This document shows positions 6,628-13,811 of a stretch of 19,985 nt of DNA, piece after piece. How positions within the stretch are numbered: the stretch's first letter is position 1; the number at the start of each line of letters is the position of its first letter. The translations under genes and the position numbers were made by a program. The notes under the pieces were generated by a model, which saw nothing but the letters and a program-made list of their open reading frames with translations, ran no database searches and was not told the DNA's origin. The DNA is from Candidatus Methanophagales archaeon (GTDB lineage: Archaea; Halobacteriota; Syntropharchaeia; Alkanophagales; Methanospirareceae), in contig JAGGZZ010000036.1 of the NCBI GenBank assembly GCA_021161765.1, positions 1 to 19,985 on the forward strand, written 5' to 3'.

Positions 6628-7022
6628 TCATTCAACAGTCTCCTTACGCTTTTTGTACTCCTCCTTACCTGCCTCCGACCGCATCTTAGCAGCCATCCTA
6701 TGGCGTTCCGCCTCGTAGCCGTCACTGGTGATTGCCCTTATTTTGCCTTCACCTGCACACTCCGATCTGAACGGGCATTCACCACAGTTCGGTTCTTCTT
6801 GTTCTTCATAAACCGCGCTTCCGGATCAGTTAGACTGACGGCCTTCTGCCCGCTCTTGTTTAGCTCTTCCTCCACTTTCTTGAGCTTCTCCTCTATTTCA
6901 CTAACATCTATGCCATTCACGATTGCAATGACCAGGTAGCAGATATGGTCTACCGGTATGAGTTCGCTAATATCCGGGGGCAATAGCCACGACTGCCCCA
7001 TTCTATCATCTCTTATCGCCAT
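6628..7022 (-). pseudogene. IS1182-type transposase remnant with deletions and frameshift
   Basis: Starting from ATG 7022, the sequence MAIRDDRMGQSWLLPPDISE and the following IPVDHICYLVIAIV match the conserved N-terminus of IS1182-type transposases. It then jumps to KKVEEELNKSGQKAVSLTDPEARFMKNKKN-like middle sequence, skipping much of the catalytic region. A frame change near 6795 leads to NCGECPFRSECAGEGK, ITSDGYEAERHRMAAKMRSE and YKKRKETVE, the C-terminal DDE-Glu region, before a stop at 6628. So three pieces of one transposase are joined after large deletions. It lies head-on to the endonuclease V gene and has replaced that gene's 3' end. Confidence 0.8.
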
Positions 7023-7121
7023 TTCTCATCGTCACCACGTTTTTGTAAGCTAAAAATAGTTGTACGTGCTGCAATAAAAGCTTTTCGGTTTTATTTCGCT
7101 TATATGCTGCGATATTAGGGG

Positions 7122-7397
7122 ATGCTTATCCTCTGGAATAGCGAACAAAAGGGATATAACCTTGATGATTCGATTCAGTTAGTTGAAACTTCAAATAGAC
7201 AAAAGCGGGTGGTCAGAATCGTTGAGAGGGGTGTTACGAGGGTAAACGAGCCTAATGTGAGCTTGGTGTTGAAGTCCGCAGAGTTGATTTTGTTGATGTC
7301 TGCTATCGTGAACATACTAAATAGTATAAAATCGTCAAAATGGGGAGTAATGAGTCCCGTAAGCATGGAAAATATCGCTCTGTTTGTTCCCGCTTAA
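7122..7397 (+). CDS. Unknown ORF, 91 residues
   Basis: The product (MLILWNSEQKGYNLDDSIQL, then KRVVRIVERGVTRVNEPN and a hydrophobic LVLKSAELILLMSAIVNIL stretch) has no family I recognise. AGGGG lies immediately before the ATG, too close for a normal ribosome binding site, and a TATATG about 20 bp upstream is also close. The opposite strand is open over part of the same stretch. It may be a small real gene or chance; the bases 7398-7500 that follow hold nothing else I can support. Confidence 0.25.
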   Translation: MLILWNSEQKGYNLDDSIQLVETSNRQKRVVRIVERGVTRVNEPNVSLVLKSAELILLMSAIVNILNSIKSSKWGVMSPVSMENIALFVPA

Positions 7398-7500
7398 TTA
7401 TGGAATACGGTAGAATGGAGGTAAATAATCAAAAGTTCCTACCCGGGGAATTTACCCACTATGAAGGTAAAAGCGACACGAATATGAAGCAATCATCACT

Positions 7501-9192
7501 TCACGCCTCTACCTTCTCACCATAACAATTAACCCCCTTAAACTTCTTCCTGTACGATTCCAACAGCGGCGTAAGTTTTCGTTCCGGTATTTCAACCTTC
7601 TTCAACCGCTCTTCAATCTTCGCATCGCTCAACCTAACGTTCAGCTTCCTGTTCGGAATGTCTATCTCTATTATATCCCCATCTCGTATCGCACCGATTG
7701 CACCGCCGTTATACGCCTCCATCTCAACATGCCCGATGCAAGGACCGGTGGTGCCACCTGAGAACCTACCATCCGTGATTAGTGCCACCTTTTTATACCC
7801 TGCACCCATTATCGCATCCGTTGGTGTCAACATTTCCGGCATTCCCGGTGCCCCCGCGGGACCCTGGAACGGTAACACGACAACATCACCCTCTGCAATT
7901 CTTTTAGCTCCTGTGAGGCTCTGCCCCGCGACCCCACAAGCCCCGTAAGGAGTTATCGCATCCAACAACTCTTTTTCCGTATAGAACACCTTTGCAGGTC
8001 CAGAATGAGCCATCATCTCTTTGTCAACCGCAGTTTGCTTTATCACCGCGCTGTTTGCGATGTTCCCTCTTAATACCGCTATGCCGCCTTCAGAGAAGTA
8101 TGCATTATTGAGGGGCCTAATAACATCCTCATCCAGCACTTTTCCTCCTTCCGCTATCTCCCTTATTGATTTTCCGTTTACTGTGAGTGAATCTTTTATC
8201 ATATCTTTCAAGCGGTTAAGAACCGCAGGAACGCCTCCTGCGCGGTCAACATCAGCCATCTCATCGGTCCCCGCAGGGATTATCTTACATAAATTCGGCG
8301 TTTCCCGCGCTATCTCATCGAACATATCCACGTTAATATCCACGCCCGCTTCTCGGGCTATCGCAGGAATATGCAAAACGGCATTTGTTGAGCCGCCCAT
8401 CGCCATATCTACCCGTATCGCATTCTCAAATGCGTTTTTTGTCATTATATCCCCCGGCTTAATATCTTCTCTGACCAGCGCAACGATTCTTTTACCTGTT
8501 TCATACGCCTGTTTCTTCTTCTCTGGGTCTATCGCCAGTGTCGTTGCGCATTTTGTTAGTGACATACCCAGTACCTCCGTAGCAACAGCCATCGTATTTG
8601 CAGTAAAGAGCCCGACACAGGAACCGGCACCGCAAGCGAGCAGAGGAAGCATTTTATTCGCTTCTTCCTCGCTCATTACTCCCCCTTTTACCTGACCAAC
8701 GACGCCAAAACCTTCAATAGGATGGTGCTTCTTGCCCCCCACCACGTTGGCTTTCATTGGTCCTCCCGTAAGCATAATCGCCGGTAAATCGAGACGTCCC
8801 GCAGCCATTAGCATTCCCGGCGTGATTTTGTCGCAGTTCGTCACGCCAACCCAGCCGTCTAAAGAATGTGAAAGTGTCATTATCTCAATATTATCCGCAA
8901 TATGTTCCCTGCTTGGAAGCGATAGCCGCATCTCGACAAACATCGCAACGCCGTCACAAACACCCGGCACGCCCCATTCTAAAGGAACGCCGCCTGCATC
9001 TCTAATTCCTCGCTTCACTTCCTGCGTTAGTTCATTCAGATGAATATGCCCAGGAATGATGTCGTTATACGAGTTCGCAACGCCAATAAAAGGCCTATCC
9101 TGGTCAAAATCATCTCCTTTTAGTCCCGCAGACATCAATAATGCACGATGCGGTAATGTTTCAATATTTTTCTTTAATATGTCTGAACGCAT
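7501..9192 (-). CDS. ilvD: Dihydroxy-acid dehydratase
   Basis: IlvD dehydrates 2,3-dihydroxy-isovalerate and -methylvalerate in valine, isoleucine and leucine synthesis, using a labile Fe-S cluster. Family marks are IGVANSYNDIIPGHIHL, the cluster cysteines in GVTNCDKITPGM (C120) and CGAGSCVGLFTANTM (C187, C192), MGGSTNAVLH and the C-terminal TDGRFSGGTTGPCIGHV. The lack of Cys before PGHIHL fits the [4Fe-4S] rather than [2Fe-2S] type. The protein is 563 aa, slightly longer than usual. About 14 extra residues at roughly 413-427 (PYGACGVAGQSLT) sit before AEGDVVV and are encoded by the palindromic repeat. The start has GAGGAG eight bases upstream. Confidence 0.96.
   Translation of the reverse strand: MRSDILKKNIETLPHRALLMSAGLKGDDFDQDRPFIGVANSYNDIIPGHIHLNELTQEVKRGIRDAGGVPLEWGVPGVCDGVAMFVEMRLSLPSREHIADNIEIMTLSHSLDGWVGVTNCDKITPGMLMAAGRLDLPAIMLTGGPMKANVVGGKKHHPIEGFGVVGQVKGGVMSEEEANKMLPLLACGAGSCVGLFTANTMAVATEVLGMSLTKCATTLAIDPEKKKQAYETGKRIVALVREDIKPGDIMTKNAFENAIRVDMAMGGSTNAVLHIPAIAREAGVDINVDMFDEIARETPNLCKIIPAGTDEMADVDRAGGVPAVLNRLKDMIKDSLTVNGKSIREIAEGGKVLDEDVIRPLNNAYFSEGGIAVLRGNIANSAVIKQTAVDKEMMAHSGPAKVFYTEKELLDAITPYGACGVAGQSLTGAKRIAEGDVVVLPFQGPAGAPGMPEMLTPTDAIMGAGYKKVALITDGRFSGGTTGPCIGHVEMEAYNGGAIGAIRDGDIIEIDIPNRKLNVRLSDAKIEERLKKVEIPERKLTPLLESYRKKFKGVNCYGEKVEA
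7912..7955 (-). repeat. Palindromic element inside ilvD (copy 3)
   Basis: In the coding direction it reads CTCCTTACGGGGCTTG then TGGGGTCGCGGGGCAGAG and CCTCACA, matching the ogt-mut7C copy at most positions. It is shifted by one base relative to the reading frame used in radB and ogt-mut7C, so it gives PYGACGVAGQSLT instead of KPLxGLRxxGAxPH. Both hairpins carry mismatches, which suggests an older insertion. Confidence 0.75.
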
Positions 9193-9225
9193 AGGGTCAT
9201 CTCCTCAAAGAAGATTCTTCTTCTG

Positions 9226-9383
9226 GTTGTATATAAAGTATAACTTCCTTCTATTTAAGACACAGATTTACACCGATTTATTTTAGTTTAACCGTGTTGA
9301 TTGTTATCATTAAGCCCTTTCAGGGCTTGCGGGGACGTGGGCAGAGCCCACGAGTGTTAATCTGTGTTAATCTGTGTCTATAA
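9226..9383. repeat. Long intergenic repeat, copy A, with nested palindromic element at 9310-9353
   Basis: This begins GTTGTATATAAAGTATAAC, continues with CTTCTATTTAAGACACAG and ATTTACACCGATTT, and ends with tandem TTAATCTGTG units. Read from outside in, the ACACAGATT units at one end are complementary to the AATCTGTGT units at the other, so the whole folds on itself. The nested palindromic element has two perfect stems: AAGCCC/GGGCTT and GTGGGC/GCCCAC. Two further copies of the long repeat lie at 9841-10002 and, inverted and without the nested element, at 16631-16772. Confidence 0.85.
9227..9238 (-). promoter_or_regulatory. TATA-like sequence upstream of ilvD, contributed by the repeat
   Basis: On the minus strand CTTTATATACAA lies about 40 bp before the ilvD start codon, which would place transcription start close to 9207, just ahead of the GAGGAG ribosome binding site at 9201-9206. 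It is the edge of long repeat copy A. The inference is from spacing alone. Confidence 0.4.
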
Positions 9384-9691
9384 TTTATCTTCTGTTTTCT
9401 TGCTTCCTTTTCTTCTGCTTCTTCCATTAACTCGGCATATCGCTCCACGAATTTTGCGCTGGGTTGTTGTGTTCTATAAACCATCGTCCTGCTCGTTTCC
9501 GGAGGTTTAGAACCTACTGCCGCCATTTCGGGTTTTGGCTCATGACCTTTCATCTCCAGTTGAGATAAAGGCGCTATCTCCGAAAGCAGACCGGCAACCG
9601 CTTCGACTATGCTTTCGTTCTCTTCAACGTCTCTCTCCACCGTTATGCTCTTTCCAGCCAGAGGAAAGGTTACTTTTACTTTTGTTGACAT
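9320..9691 (-). CDS. Small unknown protein whose C-terminus is read from the palindromic element
   Basis: The 123-residue product starts MSTKVKVTFPLAGKSITVER, a beta-strand-like start, followed by an acidic stretch and a Glu/Lys-rich helix (RYAELMEEAEEKEARKQK). I do not recognise the family. The last 20 or so residues (HRLTQINTRGLCPRPRKP) are the translation of the TTAATCTGTG units and the palindromic element on their antisense side, and the stop codon lies inside the element. So the original end of the gene was probably replaced when the repeat arrived. No good ribosome binding site is seen. A repeat-bounded inverted structure lies just upstream. Confidence 0.55.
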   Translation of the reverse strand: MSTKVKVTFPLAGKSITVERDVEENESIVEAVAGLLSEIAPLSQLEMKGHEPKPEMAAVGSKPPETSRTMVYRTQQPSAKFVERYAELMEEAEEKEARKQKINYRHRLTQINTRGLCPRPRKP

Positions 9692-9752
9692 CTTATGGTG
9701 GCTTCTGCCTTATGTTATCCCTTTATACATATTTGATTTCTACTCGCATTTA

Positions 9753-10082
9753 TATAGTCATTCCGAAAATTATTAACCACGAGATTACACAGATTTTCAC
9801 GAGATTAATTTTTCTTTTAGCACAGGTTTTCTTTTTTTTATTGTATATAACGTATAACCTCTTTCTATTTAAGACACAGATTTACACTGATTTACACGGC
9901 ACGAACTTATTTATTTAAGTCTAACCGGGTTGATTGTTATCATTAAGCCCTTTCAGGGCTTGCGGGGACGTGGGCAGAGCCCACGAGTGTTAATCTGTGT
10001 CAATAACGTATTTTCTTGTCTTGTGTTAATCTCGTGAAATCTCGTGGTTTATTAATTGCAATTTGTTACTGGAATGACTATA
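9753..10082. repeat. 330-bp inverted-repeat structure enclosing long repeat copy B
   Basis: Three perfect inverted segments frame this region: TATAGTCATTCC (9753-9764) with 10071-10082, AACCACGAGATT (9775-9786) with 10038-10049, and TTCACGAGATTAA (9796-9808) with 10026-10038. Inside are a 29-bp block shared with 13765-13793, long repeat copy B and the palindromic element. No protein-coding frame is convincing. It could be a non-autonomous mobile element or a layered set of insertions. It fills the gap between the small gene at 9691 and ksgA at 10148; the last 65 bp to ksgA are AT-rich and likely hold its promoter. Confidence 0.7.
9841..10002. repeat. Long intergenic repeat, copy B, with nested palindromic element at 9942-9986
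   Basis: Block order matches copy A: TTGTATATAACGTATAACC, TTTCTATTTAAGACACAG, ATTTACACTGATTTACACGG, then TCTAACCGGGTTGATTGTTA, the palindromic element and a TTAATCTGTGTCAATAA end. The nested element is identical to that of copy A over its whole core, so the two are recent copies or are kept alike by conversion. Confidence 0.85.
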
Positions 10083-10147
10083 AATATAATTAATGCAATA
10101 TAATGCAATGCAAGTGTACATCGTATAGCAGAAAACGGTGAATGTGA

Positions 10148-10957
10148 ATGGAAGTTACGAGGCGCGATATAAACGTAAAAGCTGCAAGAAGTCTCGGGCA
10201 GTATTTTTTGATTGATGACGCTGTTGTAGCAAGACTGGTGGAATATGCAGGTGTAGAGCGTGGTGACGTGGTGTTGGAGATAGGAGCAGGAGGAGGGAGC
10301 ATCACGGAGAAATTGGCAAACAAAGCGAAGAAAGTTTATGCGGTGGAGAAGGACAAGGAACTTTGTGAGACATTACGAGCGCAATACGAGAATAAAAAAA
10401 GCAAAGCAGAAGTAAAGGTAAAGGTGATAGAAGGGGACATTATGAAAATAGAACTACCGGAATTTGATAAGGTCGTTGCGAACATACCCTTCTCTCTGTC
10501 TTCGCCAATCACGTATAAACTGCTGCTCCATAGCGCTGGCTTCGGGCTTGCTGTGCTGCTGTATCAGAAAGAGTTTGCGCAGAAGATGATTGCAAAACCG
10601 GGGTCGAGTTTGTATGGCCGCCTATCGGTTATTACGCAGGCACTCGCAGACACCGAAATTCTTGAGCTCGTGCACCGGGATGCCTTTTATCCTTCACCAC
10701 CTGTTAAAACAGCGATGGTGAGATTAAAGAAGAAAGGAGCAATAGCAAATAAAGAGGCGTTTTTTGCGTTCGTTACTACGGCGTTTGAGCACAGGAGGAA
10801 GAAGATGAAGAATATATTTAAAACACGTTTTCCGGGAGGATTAGCACTTGAGGAATTGGAGAGGAGACCGGAGGAATTGGGTCCCGATGATTTTGTACGG
10901 CTTTTCTTCAAATTTGGAAATAACTTTTGGGGAAAAAAAAACACTGTTAGGGCTTAG
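10148..10957 (+). CDS. ksgA: 16S rRNA dimethyladenosine transferase (KsgA/Dim1)
   Basis: KsgA methylates two adjacent adenines near the 3' end of 16S rRNA during small-subunit maturation. The 269-residue protein shows the N-terminal SLGQYFLIDD, the SAM-binding VVLEIGAGGGSIT (42-53), the acidic VYAVEKDKEL, GDIMKIELPEFDKVVANIPF with the NIPF catalytic motif at 112-115, and a C-terminal helical domain with FEHRRKKMKNIFK that contacts rRNA. Start ATG 10148 is preceded by AACGGTGAATGTG, a weak binding site. The next gene begins two bases after the stop, so they are probably co-transcribed. Confidence 0.95.
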   Translation: MEVTRRDINVKAARSLGQYFLIDDAVVARLVEYAGVERGDVVLEIGAGGGSITEKLANKAKKVYAVEKDKELCETLRAQYENKKSKAEVKVKVIEGDIMKIELPEFDKVVANIPFSLSSPITYKLLLHSAGFGLAVLLYQKEFAQKMIAKPGSSLYGRLSVITQALADTEILELVHRDAFYPSPPVKTAMVRLKKKGAIANKEAFFAFVTTAFEHRRKKMKNIFKTRFPGGLALEELERRPEELGPDDFVRLFFKFGNNFWGKKNTVRA

Positions 10958-10959
10958 CT

Positions 10960-11916
10960 ATGAAGTTAAGATTAACCGTTGGCTCGGAATTGATGTTTGA
11001 AAAAGCAGGTGAAGAACCCTTCTATTCTATTAATCAGGCGAATGGTATCTCAGTTGATTCCTTTTTATTACTGCTTAAGGAGATTGAACGTTTTATTCCG
11101 GAGTTTGAAAAAGCAATTGGGATGAGCGAGGCAAGAAGCAGGCTATGGGAAAGATTGGATGAAGCGGTCTATGCAGGACGGACAACAGTCGAAAAGCATC
11201 TGAAGAACCAGTATTTTTCGGAGTTCGAGATAAAGTCGGATACGGCTTACATTTTGATTGAGAATTATGAGCTGGCAAAGACAAAGGCATGGCTAATAAG
11301 AAGTAAATATTATACGTATGACTTTACGGTTCTAAGGTTTATGCTCACCAGACCAGTCCACGAGGATACGCATTCGCACGTGCATAAAACAGAATATTCA
11401 GCGTTATTCTCAGAACTCGTGGATAACACGAGGGAGCGAATAGAAGAGAAAAAGCCATCGGTAAGGAGAAAAATAAGAAAAGTTCCGTTGGAATTCACAG
11501 CTCCTATTTATGTCAGGGAGAAAGAGGAGATGTTAGCAAGGCGAATGCAACGATTTGCTCTTAATGCTTTCTTGCGGAAGTATTATGAGCACGATTCCGA
11601 ATGGTATGGATTGTTAGGCGTGCCGCTGTTTTTACCACCGAATCTTGAAGTTGTGGAAGAAATAAAAAGGATAACAAGGAGAAAAGTGGTGTTCAAGAGT
11701 GGATTCGTGAGTACGTATAGAAAAATACTGAGAGAATATGCCGGTGCGATAACCAAAAGTGAAGAGGGAATTTATGAAGATGCGATGGTTTATCTTCATT
11801 CAAGCACTGAAGATTTGATAAACGTGACGAAGAAGTGTTTGGAAGGTGATTATAGCGGTTTAAGAAGAAGAGAAAAGGAGTTGGTGTGGAGACCGGGTGC
11901 TGGGATGAAGATTTAA
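10960..11916 (+). CDS. Unknown 318-residue protein in the ksgA-pyrKD operon
   Basis: I do not recognise this protein. It is rich in Lys, Arg and Glu and looks mostly helical and cytoplasmic, with no signal peptide or membrane segment. It starts with a short strand-like MKLRLTVGSELMF, then an amphipathic helix (VDSFLLLLKEIERFIPEFEK), a HEDTHSHVHKTEY stretch with four His that could bind metal, a very basic RRKIRKVPLEF segment and a C-terminal part with RFALNAFLRKYYEHDSEWYG. The start follows ksgA by two bases. Codon and base use match the neighbours. The tight spacing suggests a conserved partner rather than an accidental ORF. Confidence 0.8.
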   Translation: MKLRLTVGSELMFEKAGEEPFYSINQANGISVDSFLLLLKEIERFIPEFEKAIGMSEARSRLWERLDEAVYAGRTTVEKHLKNQYFSEFEIKSDTAYILIENYELAKTKAWLIRSKYYTYDFTVLRFMLTRPVHEDTHSHVHKTEYSALFSELVDNTRERIEEKKPSVRRKIRKVPLEFTAPIYVREKEEMLARRMQRFALNAFLRKYYEHDSEWYGLLGVPLFLPPNLEVVEEIKRITRRKVVFKSGFVSTYRKILREYAGAITKSEEGIYEDAMVYLHSSTEDLINVTKKCLEGDYSGLRRREKELVWRPGAGMKI

Positions 11917-11972
11917 GTGACAGGAACTTTGAAATATTATTACGGAAGGGAGAAAAGGAATTTATAAGAGAA

Positions 11973-13754
11973 ATGCCACTCAACATCCCCACGCTGCATA
12001 AAATAGAAGAACTAAAAAGGGAAACCGAAGAAGTAAAAACATTCCGTTTTCACTCGCCTGAAATAGCCAGAGAAAGTGAACCAGGTCAATTCGTAATGGT
12101 TTGGAACCCTGGAATAGACGAGATTCCCATTTCTATTGCCCATGCCTCGCCAGAAGGGGATTTGGAACTCGCAATTGCGGACGTAGGGGATTGCAGTCAC
12201 AGCTTACATCAAAAACACGAGGGGGATTTGGTAGGTTTAAGAGGTCCTTACGGCAGCGGGTTCAGATTACAAGGCGAAAGAATCTGTATGGTGGCGGGAG
12301 GCTATGGGGCGGCACCGTTGAGGTTCGCTGCGAAACGAGCGCGAGAATTGGATAAGTATGTGATGGTCTTAGAAGGCGCAAGAAGCCGTGCAGAACTTCT
12401 GTATATTCATGATTTTGATAGAACTGGCTGTAAAGTAAAAATCGCTACGGAGGATGGCTCGGCGGGTTATAAGGGAACGGTTACAGCGTTATTGGAACAG
12501 TTGTTTGCATCTTTCGAAAAATGTGAGCTGGTTTTGACCTGTGGTCCCGAACCGATGATGGAACGCGTTTGCGAGATTACGAGAAGAGAAAAAATACCCG
12601 CCCAGGTTTCCGTAGAGCGAATAGTAAAATGCGGATGCGGTGCCTGCGGCTCTTGTGACCTCGGCGGGTATCGAGTGTGTAAAGACGGCCCGGTTTTCGA
12701 TGCCGAAGTGCTTAAAATGACGGAGTTTGGGAAGTGGAAGCGAGAGAAGAGCGGAAAACGAATCGCTATTACGCCACAAAGTACGAACGTGCTGTCAATT
12801 CCACCTTCGCCGTTCACGCCGGAATACGAGCTGCTATTAAAAACAGACGTCTGTGGCATCAGATTTCCCAATCCAATAGCGAATGCAGCGGGATTTGGCA
12901 TTTCCGGGAAGTTACTTTATAGATACGCGGCAGCCGGGGCAGGTGCGGTTGTGACCAAGTCAATTGGGTTGAATGAGCAAGAAGGCTACCCAAACCCGAC
13001 CTTTTTTGAACTATCTCCTCGTAGCCGTAGCTATGTAAACGCAATGGGGCTTCCAAATCCAGGGATAAGGAATTACGGGCTGGAAATAGAAGATGCGAAG
13101 TATGCAGACGTGCCATTAATATTGAGCATTTTTGGTAAAAACGTGGATGAATGCCGGCAAGTAGCAGAGATTGCCGTTGAATACCCAATAAACATGCTCG
13201 AATTTAATGCCTCGTGTCCACATTCGGATTTCGTGGCGGTAGAAAACAATCCCAAACTGCTACGTCAGATAATAAAGGTGCTGCGTGATATTGCACATCC
13301 AAAAGGTATTCCCGTTGCGGTGAAAATATCGCCTAATGTAGGCGACCCGGCGGGATTTGCAGTGCGACTGGAACAGGCTGGTGCTGATGCGATTACCGCT
13401 ATTAACACGGTACTATCGCGACCTATTGACCCCACGCTTGATATCCCCTTTTTGGGTAATCCAACGGGCTATGGCGGTAAATCAGGTAGAGACCTGACAG
13501 ATGGCGGTAAGAAGATTGTTTTTGACCTGTACGAGGAATTGAGAATACCCGTAATCGCCGTTGGCGGTATCTTTTCCGGTAAGGACGTGATAGAATATGC
13601 GAAGAACGGTGCGAGTTTGTTTCAGGTAGGTAGCGCACTGGTAAGCGAAGGGCATGAAATTTATTCGACGATAAAAAAGGAATTAAAGAAATATCTCGTG
13701 GCTAATGGTCATAAGAACATTGGAGAAATAGTAGGAGAGGCGCACAGGAGATAG
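11973..13754 (+). CDS. pyrKD: PyrK-PyrD fusion: dihydroorotate dehydrogenase with its electron-transfer subunit
   Basis: Class 1B dihydroorotate dehydrogenase oxidises dihydroorotate to orotate in pyrimidine synthesis and passes electrons through PyrK (FAD and [2Fe-2S]) to NAD. Residues 1 to about 255 are PyrK: PGQFVMVW and PISIAHAS for FAD, VAGGYGAAPLRF for nucleotide, and the cluster ligands C220, C225, C228 and C236. Residues about 285 to 593 are PyrD: NPIANAAGFG, VVTKSIGLNEQEGYPNP, the active-site FNASCPH with Cys415 and the C-terminal VGGIFSGKDVIEYAKNGAS. The two are normally separate adjacent genes. I chose ATG 11973 because PyrK proteins begin at NIPTLHKIEE; an ATG at 11886 would overlap the upstream gene. 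No stop or frame change lies between the halves. Confidence 0.92.
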   Translation: MPLNIPTLHKIEELKRETEEVKTFRFHSPEIARESEPGQFVMVWNPGIDEIPISIAHASPEGDLELAIADVGDCSHSLHQKHEGDLVGLRGPYGSGFRLQGERICMVAGGYGAAPLRFAAKRARELDKYVMVLEGARSRAELLYIHDFDRTGCKVKIATEDGSAGYKGTVTALLEQLFASFEKCELVLTCGPEPMMERVCEITRREKIPAQVSVERIVKCGCGACGSCDLGGYRVCKDGPVFDAEVLKMTEFGKWKREKSGKRIAITPQSTNVLSIPPSPFTPEYELLLKTDVCGIRFPNPIANAAGFGISGKLLYRYAAAGAGAVVTKSIGLNEQEGYPNPTFFELSPRSRSYVNAMGLPNPGIRNYGLEIEDAKYADVPLILSIFGKNVDECRQVAEIAVEYPINMLEFNASCPHSDFVAVENNPKLLRQIIKVLRDIAHPKGIPVAVKISPNVGDPAGFAVRLEQAGADAITAINTVLSRPIDPTLDIPFLGNPTGYGGKSGRDLTDGGKKIVFDLYEELRIPVIAVGGIFSGKDVIEYAKNGASLFQVGSALVSEGHEIYSTIKKELKKYLVANGHKNIGEIVGEAHRR

Positions 13755-13763
13755 CCCGTTTAG

Positions 13764-13803
13764 TTTTTTCTTTTAGCACAGGTTTTCTTTTTTCTAAAAA
13801 GAA
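13764..13803. repeat. Shared pyrimidine-rich repeat ending in a hairpin
   Basis: A 29-bp string (TTTTTCTTTTAGCACAGG continuing TTTTCTTTTTT) at 13765-13793 is identical to 9809-9838. Here it is followed by CTAAAAAGAAAAAG, which can pair with the T-rich part. It lies in the 57-bp gap between pyrKD and purQ. It may end or attenuate transcription, or be a dispersed element. Confidence 0.55.
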
Positions 13804-13811
13804 AAAGTGTG

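Noticed and set aside
6738..7022. Minus-strand ORF read as an intact 94-residue protein
   Set aside because: It is only the first two pieces of an IS1182-type transposase; the C-terminal piece lies in another frame downstream.
8021..8695. Plus-strand ORF of 224 residues within ilvD
   Set aside because: It is the reverse of a fully conserved ilvD; serine-rich shadow frame with no domain.
9535..9918. Plus-strand ORF of 127 residues
   Set aside because: It crosses the small minus-strand gene and the repeat edge, with a hydrophobic tail made of repeat sequence; no family features.
9226..10002. CRISPR array
   Set aside because: The repeats are few, long, irregularly spaced and palindromic, with no regular spacers and no cas genes.
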